Positions 1 to 5,772 are shown, counted from the stretch's first letter. The stretch: DNA of 10,005 nt from Avoscillospira sp045589035 (GCA_045589035.1 JAZNFJ010000061.1:1-10005), one strand, 5' to 3'. The notes: generated from the sequence alone by a model not told the origin. A program made the numbers and translations.

Positions 1-301
1 CAAGGTGGAGATGACCGTGGTCAAGGTTAAGGCCTGCGAGAAGGTCAAGAAGTCCAACAAGCTGCTGAAGTTCCAGCTGGATGATGGCACCGGCACCGAT
101 CGTCAGATCCTGTCCGGCATCGCCCAGTATTATGAGCCCGAACAGCTCATCGGCAAAACTCTGGTGGCTGTCACCAACCTGCCTCCCAGAAAGATGATGG
201 GTCAGGAGAGCTGCGGCATGCTGCTGAGCGCCGAGCGCGGCGAAAAGCTGAACCTGCTAATGCTGGATGACAGCATCCCCGCCGGTTCCAGACTGGTGTA
301 A
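1..301 (+). CDS. metG: Methionyl-tRNA synthetase, C-terminal tRNA-binding domain (5' truncated)
   Basis: This is the last 99 codons of a gene that enters from the left edge; the frame is open from base 2 and stops with TAA at 299-301. The visible protein is an OB-fold tRNA-binding domain of the kind fused to the C-terminus of bacterial MetRS, where it aids tRNA binding and dimerisation. Family landmarks seen are the opening KVEMTVVKV strand, CEKVKKSNKLLKFQLD, the SGIAQYYEPEQLIGK stretch, NLPPRKMMGQESCGMLLSA and the closing PAGSRL. The catalytic Rossmann and anticodon-binding domains would lie outside the window. A stand-alone domain protein of the CsaA/YtpR type is the alternative, but the order and spacing of landmarks fit the MetRS C-terminus better. 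The GTG at 5 and ATG at 11 are internal codons, not convincing starts. Confidence 0.85.
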   Translation, partial: KVEMTVVKVKACEKVKKSNKLLKFQLDDGTGTDRQILSGIAQYYEPEQLIGKTLVAVTNLPPRKMMGQESCGMLLSAERGEKLNLLMLDDSIPAGSRLV

Positions 302-315
302 GAAAACTAAAATAT

Positions 316-342
316 GCCTCCCTCATCAGAGGGAGGCTTTTT
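316..342 (+). terminator. Rho-independent terminator of metG
   Basis: A perfect 9-bp stem (316-324 with 329-337) closes an ATCA tetraloop and is followed directly by five T. It sits 14 bases after the metG stop. The same hairpin, with the same loop, forms the 3' end of the two longer structured repeats at 1346-1455 and 2964-3142. Confidence 0.9.
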
Positions 343-605
343 GCATTTCATTGTTAGCCTTGGATATCACTGGCGGCTGGTTTTGTCTCCGACGGCTCAT
401 TCTTTTGTCTTGTCACAAAAGAATGAGGAGAAAAAGACACATGGGGGGAGAGCGTTGTCCGGATTTTGTGATCGTTTCTGCTTATATGATCGTTCTGTTT
501 TCCATCACAAAATAGCCACTCTCCCCCCACGGCCCCCCTCCCGGCTTCTTGTCGTTCCCCTGGGCTGTTGTCGATATCCTCATTTTGCATTTTGCATTCA
601 TTTTG
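339..605. repeat. Foldback (MITE-like) intergenic element, no coding capacity
   Basis: The 360 bases between metG and the next gene hold no convincing ORF but contain nested inverted repeats. One is a perfect 13-bp stem (396-408 with 415-427, six-base loop). The second is a long interrupted stem: 11 bp TGGGGGGAGAG (442-452 with 519-529), then inside it 10 bp ATTTTGTGAT (463-472 with 504-513). Short inverted ends GGATATC/GATATCC lie at 362-368 and 573-579. The block is flanked by near-identical TTTTGCATTTCATT-type sequences at 339-353 and 590-605, which could be a target duplication or simply low-complexity sequence. ATTTTGCAT occurs three times at 582-608. This looks like a small non-autonomous mobile or REP-type element. 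Its boundaries are my inference. Confidence 0.5.
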
Positions 606-612
606 CATTTTT

Positions 613-641
613 GTTTAATCCTTCCAAATGTGGGACATACT
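613..641 (+). promoter_or_regulatory. Candidate forespore (sigma-F/sigma-G type) promoter
   Basis: GTTTA at 613-617, a 15-base spacer, and GGACATACT at 633-641 match the sigma-F consensus GYWTA-N15-GGNNANAMT. The downstream gene is SpoIIQ-like, and B. subtilis spoIIQ is sigma-F dependent. A start point about 7 bases after the -10 element would fall on the Shine-Dalgarno (GGAGG, 648-652), leaving a very short leader, so the start may be a little upstream or the match fortuitous. No good sigma-A promoter was found here. Confidence 0.45.
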
Positions 642-660
642 CCCTTTGGAGGTGCATAAT

Positions 661-1332
661 ATGCAAAACAACAATCACAACCAATCCAAAAAGAAGGGCT
701 ATTACATCCTTCTGGGTCTGTGTCTGATCGCTGTGGGTGTTTCCGCATGGTATTTCCTCGGCAATGCCGCAAAGGAAGCCCAGCAGGTACAGCCGGTGCT
801 GTCCATCCCCGTGGAGGAGGTCAAGCCGGAACAGGAGCAGCCCAAGGACAAGCCCACCGCTTCTACAGAAGAAGAACAGCAGCAGCCTGAGCAGTCTGAG
901 CCGCAGGAGCAGTCCAAGCCTGAAGCCAGAGAAACGGTCCTGCCTGTCAGCGGCGATGTGGTCAACGACTATGCCATGGACAAGCTGACCTACAATTCCA
1001 CCACCAAGGACTGGCGGGTCCACGACGGTGTGGATCTGGCAGCAGAACCGGGCACCCCTGTGAAGGCCGCCAAGGCCGGTACGGTTTCCGACATCTATGA
1101 AGATGACTACTACGGTGTGACGGTTTCCATCGCCCATGCAGACGGCTATGTCAGCTGCTACTCCAATCTGGATACCGCTGTTCTGACGGAAATCGGCAAG
1201 ACCGTTGCCGCCGGTGACACCATCGGTTCCGTGGGCACCACGGCTTTGATGGAAAGCGGGCAGGAATCTCACCTGCACTTTGCCGTCACCTGCAACGGCG
1301 CATCCGTCGACCCGGCAGGATTTCTGTACTAA
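661..1332 (+). CDS. SpoIIQ-like membrane-anchored LytM/M23 peptidase-domain protein
   Basis: This 223-residue protein starts at ATG 661, chosen because GGAGG at 648-652 is 8 bases upstream; the GTG-type extension to 628 lacks a ribosome site. It has a short basic cytoplasmic tail (1-13), one membrane helix (about 14-34), a linker rich in Glu, Gln and Pro (about 39-92) and a LytM domain (about 93-223). The zinc ligands of M23 peptidases are present: H121 and D125 (HDGVD) and H206 of HLH, with H204 as the catalytic-type histidine. However, the usual YxHL histidine is replaced by Asn169 (CYSNL), so hydrolysis may be impaired. The architecture matches SpoIIQ, the forespore protein that pairs with SpoIIIAH in the channel linking forespore and mother cell during engulfment. 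The sigma-F-like promoter supports that role. The usual neighbour spoIID is absent from the window, so a general envelope M23 protein remains possible. Confidence 0.8.
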   Translation: MQNNNHNQSKKKGYYILLGLCLIAVGVSAWYFLGNAAKEAQQVQPVLSIPVEEVKPEQEQPKDKPTASTEEEQQQPEQSEPQEQSKPEARETVLPVSGDVVNDYAMDKLTYNSTTKDWRVHDGVDLAAEPGTPVKAAKAGTVSDIYEDDYYGVTVSIAHADGYVSCYSNLDTAVLTEIGKTVAAGDTIGSVGTTALMESGQESHLHFAVTCNGASVDPAGFLY

Positions 1333-1345
1333 AAAGAAACACTAA

Positions 1346-1455
1346 AGGACCCCTCTGACGAGGGGGCTCCGCGAAGCGGTGGGGGAGAGATATGCTGATC
1401 TCTCCCTCCGTCATTTGCTGTGCAAATGCCACCTCCCTCATCAGAGGGAGGCTTT
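1346..1455 (+). repeat. Structured intergenic repeat, copy 1 (ends in a terminator-like hairpin)
   Basis: About 110 bases form five consecutive hairpins: CCCCTC/GAGGGG (1350-1355 with 1360-1365), CCGC-GAA-GCGG (1369-1379), GGGAGAGAT/ATCTCTCCC (1383-1391 with 1398-1406), CATTTGC/GCAAATG (1412-1418 with 1422-1428) and CCTCCCTC/GAGGGAGG around ATCA (1432-1439 with 1444-1451). The last is followed by only three T, so it is a weak terminator for the preceding gene. The order is shared with the repeat at 2964-3142. Minus-strand open frames across it are repeat translations, not genes. Confidence 0.8.
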
Positions 1456-1482
1456 CAGGTACAATCTTTTTCAAAAAAGTTC

Positions 1483-1510
1483 TTGACAACCGGAATTTTT
1501 CTGCTATAAT
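1483..1510 (+). promoter_or_regulatory. Sigma-A promoter of tRNA-Gly
   Basis: Perfect TTGACA (1483-1488) and TATAAT (1505-1510) are separated by 16 bases, with an extended -10 TGC just before the -10 box. The tRNA begins 20 bases after the -10, so the transcript carries a short 5' leader of about 13 bases. Two consensus hexamers fit a strong stable-RNA promoter. Confidence 0.9.
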
Positions 1511-1530
1511 ATGTCATGCATCAAATCGAT

Positions 1531-1606
1531 GCGGGTGTAGCTCATCCGGTAGAGCGCCACCTTGCCAAGGTGGAGGTAGCGAGTTCGAGCCTCGTCACCC
1601 GCTCCA
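1531..1606 (+). tRNA. tRNA-Gly (anticodon GCC)
   Basis: A full cloverleaf is visible. The acceptor stem is GCGGGTG (1531-1537) with CACCCGC (1596-1602). The D arm is bounded by GCTC and GAGC. The anticodon stem is CCACC/GGTGG around loop TTGCCAA, with GCC at 1564-1566. The T arm is GCGAG-TTCGAGC-CTCGT, and the discriminator is T1603. The CCA end is encoded (1604-1606). It decodes GGC and GGT glycine codons. It is a lone tRNA with its own promoter and terminator, not part of an array. Confidence 0.97.
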
Positions 1607-1607
1607 G

Positions 1608-1639
1608 AAAAAAGCACTTGCGAAAGCAAGTGCTTTTTT
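1608..1639 (+). terminator. Terminator of the tRNA-Gly transcript
   Basis: Stem GCACTTGC (1614-1621) pairs with GCAAGTGC (1626-1633) around a GAAA tetraloop. It is followed by six T that can also pair with the six A at 1608-1613. It begins two bases after the CCA end. Confidence 0.95.
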
Positions 1640-1642
1640 GTT

Positions 1643-1671
1643 TTGCTTATTTTTCCATTGTGTGATATGCT
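1643..1671 (+). promoter_or_regulatory. Possible sigma-A promoter of the acyltransferase gene
   Basis: TTGCTT (1643-1648), a 17-base spacer and TATGCT (1666-1671), with an extended -10 TGA at 1663-1665. The -35 is poor (3 of 6) and overlaps the end of the tRNA terminator. It is the best candidate between the tRNA terminator and the start codon at 1704. Confidence 0.35.
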
Positions 1672-1703
1672 GTTCCTATTAAGGACGAGAGAGGACAAAC
1701 CAC

Positions 1704-2963
1704 ATGGAGAACATCCCCGTCAGCTACGAAAATGTCAAACCCTACGATACCACCAAGCCCCCCATCCGACAGCCGTGGATCTTCACCTTTATTTTAGGGG
1801 TCGGCTCCCGGATCATGATGCTGGGCAAGAAATACAAGCTGGAAAAGGTCAATATGGAGGGTCTGAAGCCCCCGTACATCCTCCTTTGCAGCCACAACTA
1901 CTTTGTGGACTTCTATTTCCAGTTCATGGGCACCTTCCCCCACCGGGTCAACACCATCGCCACCATCGACGGCTACTACCGCCGCCCCTTCCTCATGGAG
2001 TGGCTGGGCTGTATGTGCAAGCGGAAGTTCACCACCGATCCCTCTCTGGTGCGATCCATTCGCAAGGTCCTGCGAAAATACGGTGACATTCTCTGTATGT
2101 ACCCGGAGGCCCGCTACTCCCCCGTAGGTACCACCGCCATTCTACCCGACTCCCTTGCCAAGCTGGTGAAGCTGAACAAAGTCCCCGTGGTGGCCATGAT
2201 TCACCACGGCAACCATCTCCACACCCCCTTCTGGAACTACCGCAAGCCCAGAAAAGTACCCCTTCACACCACCATGACCCAAGTGCTGACGGCAGAAGAG
2301 GTAGAAGAAAAATCCGTGGCGGAAATCGGGGAAATTCTGGCAAAGGCCATGGAATACGACGAATACCGCTGGCAGAAGGAGCAGAACATCCGCATCACCG
2401 AGCCTTTCCGCGCCGAAGGGCTGCACAAAGTTCTCTACCAGTGCCCCCACTGCATGGCAGAAAGCCAGATGACAAGCGAGGGCATTCACCTGCGCTGCGA
2501 AGCCTGCGGCAAGGAATGGGAAATGGACGAACTGGGCCAGCTCCATGCCAAAGAGGGCGAAACGGAGTTTTCCCACATCCCCCATTGGTTTGAATGGCAG
2601 CGGCAGCAGGTGCGCAAACAGCTGGAGGAAGGCACTTACTCCTTTGAGGACGAAGTGGAAGTCTACTCACTGGCAGACCCGTGGAAGTTCCGCAAACTTG
2701 GTATGGCAAAACTGACCCATGATACGGAAGAAGGTCTGATTTTGCAGGGAAACTACAACAGCAAGGACTATCAGATCGTCCGCCCGCCCCTTGGCATGTA
2801 CGGATTGCACATTGAATATGACTACTGCTATCTCCGCCCCGAGGACTGCGTGGATATTTCCACCGATGACGACAGTTTCTACTGCTACCCCACCAAGCAG
2901 AATGTGGTGACCAAGCTGAGTTTTGCTGTGGAAGAACTGTATAAAATGAAAAAAGAAAAATAA
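1704..2963 (+). CDS. PlsC-type phospholipid/glycerolipid acyltransferase with internal zinc ribbon
   Basis: The 419-residue protein starts at ATG 1704, with GAGAGGA (1689-1695) 8 bases upstream. The N-terminal half (about 22-235) is an LPLAT/PlsC acyltransferase domain, the family that moves an acyl group to lysophosphatidate-like acceptors at the inner membrane face. The catalytic HX4D box is H64-NYFV-D69 (in SHNYFVDF), and the substrate-binding block is YPEAR (133-137) in place of the usual PEGTR. A hydrophobic segment near 25-40 probably contacts the membrane. A zinc ribbon follows (C247-x2-C250 and C265-x2-C268). The remaining 150 or so residues, rich in acidic and aromatic residues, match nothing I recognise. 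Typical PlsC proteins have about 200-250 residues, so this is a long, probably separate subfamily. The exact acyl acceptor cannot be told from sequence. It appears monocistronic. Confidence 0.85.
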   Translation: MENIPVSYENVKPYDTTKPPIRQPWIFTFILGVGSRIMMLGKKYKLEKVNMEGLKPPYILLCSHNYFVDFYFQFMGTFPHRVNTIATIDGYYRRPFLMEWLGCMCKRKFTTDPSLVRSIRKVLRKYGDILCMYPEARYSPVGTTAILPDSLAKLVKLNKVPVVAMIHHGNHLHTPFWNYRKPRKVPLHTTMTQVLTAEEVEEKSVAEIGEILAKAMEYDEYRWQKEQNIRITEPFRAEGLHKVLYQCPHCMAESQMTSEGIHLRCEACGKEWEMDELGQLHAKEGETEFSHIPHWFEWQRQQVRKQLEEGTYSFEDEVEVYSLADPWKFRKLGMAKLTHDTEEGLILQGNYNSKDYQIVRPPLGMYGLHIEYDYCYLRPEDCVDISTDDDSFYCYPTKQNVVTKLSFAVEELYKMKKEK

Positions 2964-3142
2964 AAGGCCCCCTCTCCTCCGGCCTAAGAGCCGCCCTACG
3001 GGCGGTTGGCCTATGTACGCCCGCCTGCGGGCGGGTGTGACGAGGGGGCTCCGCGAAGCGGTGGGGGAGAGATATTTTCCCTTCTCTCCCTCCGTCAAAA
3101 CCTGCGGTTTTGCCACCTCCCTCATCAGAGGGAGGCATTTTT
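2964..3142 (+). repeat. Structured intergenic repeat, copy 2, with a 63-bp GC-rich insertion
   Basis: It has the same series of elements as the repeat at 1346-1455: CCCCCTC/GAGGGGG (2968-2974 with 3042-3048), the identical GGCTCCGCGAAGCGGTGGGG block, GGGAGAGA/TCTCTCCC (3065-3072 with 3083-3090), CAAAACC/GGTTTTG (3096-3102 with 3106-3112) and the final CCTCCCTC/GAGGGAGG hairpin. The loop of the first hairpin is split by 63 extra bases (about 2976-3038) that contain hairpins of their own. It lies between two convergent genes. Confidence 0.8.
3116..3142 (+). terminator. Terminator of the acyltransferase gene (3' end of repeat copy 2)
   Basis: An 8-bp stem (3116-3123 with 3128-3135) around ATCA is followed by CA and five T (3138-3142). 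The T-run is on the plus strand only, so it serves the acyltransferase transcript rather than the convergent gene ending at 3148. Confidence 0.75.
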
Positions 3143-3147
3143 ATCTT

Positions 3148-3963
3148 TTACTGCACTTTTCCGCCGCAGGTGGAACAGGGCTTGAAGCCCTGACTTTCCG
3201 CCAGCTTGCGGCTGTATGCCCAGAAATCCTTTTTATTGAACCGTTCGCAGTCGTAAGTATGGTAGAGATACGAGCCATCGTTATTGGCAAAGACCACGAA
3301 CTTATCCATAAATGCCGATTTCTCCATGGCAGAGGATGCGGCATCCAGCTTGGCCTTCAGATCCTTGACCTGGGTTTCCAGTTCATCCTCCAACAGCAAA
3401 AGCTGCTGATTTTCCTCCTCCAGACGGGCAACTTCCGCCTGCGCCGCAGTCAGATCGTACCAGCTTTGGCTCTGGTCACTCTGAGAACCTGCCAGCTGGG
3501 ACTTCAGCTCCTTGATCTCCCCATCCTTTTCCTCGATGTTCAGACCAAGCTGCTCCAGCTGCTGCTCCAGTTCCCCGATCTGCAGCTGCAGTTCCTCTTT
3601 TTCCTTCTCCCGCAAAAGCAGATCCGCTTCTTTGGTTTCCAGGCGGGTGCGCTCTACTTTGATATCCGCATACTGCCATGCCAGAAAACCTGTCACCAGC
3701 ACCAGCAGAAGGGTCACAAAGGCAAAAGCCACCTTCAGACCGGTATTCTTTTTCTTGCTTTTGGTTTTTGCCTTGGTCTTTCGTTCCTTGACCGCCACAG
3801 GCGCCGGCTGCACCGCCGGTTTCCGGGGCTTGGGGGTCTGCATTTTGCCCACCGGGGCAGGCTTCGGCTCCTCAAACAAGGAAGACCCGGGATTCAATCC
3901 ACATTCCACGCAGAACAGTTCCCCTTCCGGGACCTGTCTGCCGCACTTGATGCAACGGTTCAT
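3148..3963 (-). CDS. Membrane-anchored coiled-coil protein with N-terminal zinc ribbon and C-terminal His/Cys motif
   Basis: This 271-residue protein has no function I recognise. The start at 3963 was chosen over one ten codons upstream because a GGGGG ribosome site lies just before it. In order there are: a zinc ribbon (C4-x2-C7 and C18-x2-C21); a Pro/Lys-rich basic linker (about 32-75); one membrane helix (about 76-97); a long heptad-type coiled coil rich in Glu, Leu and Gln (about 100-158 and 172-215); and a C-terminal segment with H235-x3-C239 and C263-x2-C266. That last spacing (YHxxxC, then a helix, then GxxPCxxC) resembles a small metal-binding motif found at the ends of many Firmicutes surface or nuclease-related proteins. 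The basic linker before the helix suggests the zinc ribbon is cytoplasmic and the coiled coil and His/Cys motif are extracytoplasmic. It follows the metF terminator, and I see no clear promoter, so it may depend on read-through. Confidence 0.8.
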   Translation of the reverse strand: MNRCIKCGRQVPEGELFCVECGLNPGSSLFEEPKPAPVGKMQTPKPRKPAVQPAPVAVKERKTKAKTKSKKKNTGLKVAFAFVTLLLVLVTGFLAWQYADIKVERTRLETKEADLLLREKEKEELQLQIGELEQQLEQLGLNIEEKDGEIKELKSQLAGSQSDQSQSWYDLTAAQAEVARLEEENQQLLLLEDELETQVKDLKAKLDAASSAMEKSAFMDKFVVFANNDGSYLYHTYDCERFNKKDFWAYSRKLAESQGFKPCSTCGGKVQ

Positions 3964-4011
3964 GGTATTCCCCCTTTTTGGGTTTCTCTCCATAGTTTAC
4001 CATAGTGCGGC

Positions 4012-4041
4012 AAAAAAAGCCACCCTTTCGGGTGGCTTTTT
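4012..4041 (-). terminator. Terminator of the metV-metF operon
   Basis: A 7-bp stem GCCACCC/GGGTGGC (4019-4025 with 4030-4036) closes a four-base loop and is flanked by A and T runs on both sides. On the minus strand it ends in seven T. It lies 7 bases beyond the metF stop. The symmetric runs would let it work in both directions, but no plus-strand gene is near. Confidence 0.9.
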
Positions 4042-4048
4042 GTTTTAC

Positions 4049-5020
4049 TTAGGCATTGATATCGATGCCGGCCTTTTCCAGAATGATGGGAACATTCTTC
4101 TCTGCGCCGATGGCCATGATGTGGACACCGTCGCACAGGTTCTGAGCCTTGATCTCAGCGATCATCTCAGCAGCCATTTCGATACCCATCTGCATGGGCA
4201 GACCCTTGATGCCCTTTTCCTTACCCTCTGCAGCAGCAGCGGCCAGGCGGTCGATCATGTTCTGAGGAACAGCGATGCCGGGGACATTCTCGTTCATGTA
4301 CTTTGCCATACCGGCAGCCTTCAGAGGAATGATACCGGCCATGATGTGGGTCTTGATGCCGGCCTTATCCACTTCGTCCAGGAAGCGCTTGAAGTATTCC
4401 AGATCGAAGATGCCCTGGGTCTGGATGTACTCTGCACCTGCATCGACCTTCTGCTTCAGCTTGTTGATCTGCAGGAACATGGGCTCGTAGACGGGGGTCA
4501 CGCAAGCGCCCTTGTAGAACTTGGGCGTGGCGGACTTATCGGTGATTTCGCCGGAATCCTTGTCCACAGTATTGCCGGACAGGGCATTGCCGCCGCAGTC
4601 ACGGCCGGTGATCTCCATGGTGGAGAGCATGTTCAGAATACCAACGGAATCCAGATCGTAGACAGGCTTGGACTGGGGCACATCGCCAACGGTGGGATGG
4701 TCACCGGTCAGAGCCAGCATGGTGTCGATACCGAAGGAGTAGGCGGAGAGCATTTCGCCCATAATGGCCATACGGCTGCGGTCGCGACCGGTCATCTGGA
4801 TGATGGGCTCGCAGCCTGCCTGCTTCAGCTTGATGCACAGACCCAGAGAGGAGGCCTTCAGGCTGGCGGACTGCATATCGGTGACATTGATGCCGTGGAC
4901 CTTGCCCTTGAGCAGTTCAGCATCAGCCATCTGGTGGGAGAAATCATAACCCTTAGGAGGGGCCATTTCTGCGGTTACGCCGAATTTACCGGCTTCAAAA
5001 GCTTCTTTCAACAGACTCAT
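4049..5020 (-). CDS. metF: Methylenetetrahydrofolate reductase
   Basis: This 323-residue protein is of the length expected for the bacterial MetF TIM barrel. It reduces 5,10-methylene-tetrahydrofolate to 5-methyl-tetrahydrofolate in the cytoplasm, using FAD. Landmarks seen are the E18 in TAEMAPPKG (the catalytic glutamate position), INVTDM (45-49), QMTGRDR (75-81), the flavin-contacting LTGDHP (104-109), YIQTQGIFD (198-206), the GIIPL strand (229-233) and the final GVHIMAIG (298-305). It starts 12 bases after the metV stop with a GGGGGAAGAG ribosome site in that gap, so the two genes are clearly co-transcribed and probably form a complex, as in acetogens. The product methyl group feeds methionine synthesis or, if the host has it, the acetyl-CoA pathway. 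Neither methionine synthase nor a corrinoid methyltransferase is in the window. Confidence 0.93.
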   Translation of the reverse strand: MSLLKEAFEAGKFGVTAEMAPPKGYDFSHQMADAELLKGKVHGINVTDMQSASLKASSLGLCIKLKQAGCEPIIQMTGRDRSRMAIMGEMLSAYSFGIDTMLALTGDHPTVGDVPQSKPVYDLDSVGILNMLSTMEITGRDCGGNALSGNTVDKDSGEITDKSATPKFYKGACVTPVYEPMFLQINKLKQKVDAGAEYIQTQGIFDLEYFKRFLDEVDKAGIKTHIMAGIIPLKAAGMAKYMNENVPGIAVPQNMIDRLAAAAAEGKEKGIKGLPMQMGIEMAAEMIAEIKAQNLCDGVHIMAIGAEKNVPIILEKAGIDINA

Positions 5021-5032
5021 GACTCTTCCCCC

Positions 5033-5680
5033 TTACTTCTTAGCGCGGATGTTGATGGTTCTGGGATAAGCGACATTCTGATAGCCCTTATCCTCACGAC
5101 GCTGGGACAGCTTCTCCAGCTCGTTGGTGTCCTTCAGACGGTTGTAGATCAGGATCCATGCGCAGTCGTTTTCGGGGTTGACTTCGCACTTGCCGTTCTT
5201 TGCACCGCCGCAGGGACCGTTGACCAGGCTCTTGGCGCAGCGGGAGATGGGGCAGACACCGCCGGTGGAGCCCAGCACGCAATCGCCGCACAGGTGGCAG
5301 GCTTCCTCAAACAGACCCAGCTTCTTGGCTTCGCCCAGGAACATGGTGTTGTTGGAGGGGTAGACAGGGACATTGATGTTGGCAGCAACGACCTGCACAC
5401 CGTCGCCGCAGGACATGCCGATGACGCAGTCCAGCTGCTTATCCTGGAAGGGCTTCAGAACGCCCTTGACCATCAGGTTCATGCAGCAGAAATCGGAAAC
5501 GCCGGTGACGACGACTTCCTTGCCCTGGGACTCCAGGTACTTCTTCAGTTCCTCGACTTCCTTGGGGCCACCGGTGGCACAGGCGGAAGCGCAGCTGTTG
5601 CAGCCCACGATGCCAATGCGCTTTGCATTGCCCACCATGGCCATCAGTTCTTCGATGGGTTTCTTTTGGGTAATAATCAT
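5033..5680 (-). CDS. metV: MetV-type partner of methylenetetrahydrofolate reductase (MTHFR C-terminal domain family)
   Basis: This 215-residue cysteine-rich protein starts at ATG 5680, preceded by AAGGAGA with a good spacing; the longer frame to 5767 has no such site and overlaps the promoter region. There are 15 cysteines. An N-terminal half with C27-x2-C30-x3-C34, C65-C66, C85 and C91 has an alternating strand-helix pattern. The C-terminal block (128-175) carries the family signature CHLCGDC, TGGVCPISRCAKSLVNGPCGG and CEVNPENDCAW. In Moorella and other acetogens MetV forms a complex with MetF and is needed for its activity, carrying metal centres (Fe-S and/or zinc). Here it is first in the operon and 12 bases ahead of metF. 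No other electron-input subunit, such as an RnfC-like protein, is adjacent, so how the complex is reduced in this host cannot be told. Confidence 0.88.
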   Translation of the reverse strand: MIITQKKPIEELMAMVGNAKRIGIVGCNSCASACATGGPKEVEELKKYLESQGKEVVVTGVSDFCCMNLMVKGVLKPFQDKQLDCVIGMSCGDGVQVVAANINVPVYPSNNTMFLGEAKKLGLFEEACHLCGDCVLGSTGGVCPISRCAKSLVNGPCGGAKNGKCEVNPENDCAWILIYNRLKDTNELEKLSQRREDKGYQNVAYPRTINIRAKK

Positions 5681-5743
5681 GTCAATTTTCTCCTTTTCGA
5701 CGGGTATTCTGGACCCAATCAAACAGATAGATTTCCACTTAAT

Positions 5744-5772
5744 AGAATACTGCAATTCTCTCTGCAAATCAA
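5744..5772 (-). promoter_or_regulatory. Possible sigma-A promoter of metV-metF
   Basis: On the minus strand, TTGATT (5772-5767), a 17-base spacer and TATTCT (5749-5744) each match four of six consensus bases. The start codon is about 60 bases further on. I saw no S-box or other methionine riboswitch in the roughly 60-base leader, which looks too short for one. Confidence 0.4.

Noticed and set aside
598..1278. Minus-strand open frame of 226 codons opposite the SpoIIQ-like gene
   Set aside because: It is antisense to a gene with a ribosome site, a membrane helix and intact LytM motifs, and its composition is unlike a real protein.
1286..1489. Minus-strand small ORF reading MREVAFAQQ...SLPHRFAEPPRQRGP
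   Set aside because: It is the translation of the structured intergenic repeat. I recognise this peptide type as a common false annotation in this bacterial group. It has no ribosome site.
2976..3038. Possible CRISPR or tandem-repeat array in the GC-rich segment
   Set aside because: There are no regularly spaced direct repeats, only two or three different inverted repeats.
2395..3138. Minus-strand open frames (2395-3138 and 2667-3125) over the second repeat and the end of the acyltransferase
   Set aside because: They begin in the same repeat-derived peptide and run antisense through a convincing acyltransferase gene.
5681..5743. Possible methionine (S-box/SAM) riboswitch upstream of metV
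   Set aside because: The leader is only about 60 bases and shows no terminator/antiterminator pair or SAM aptamer core.
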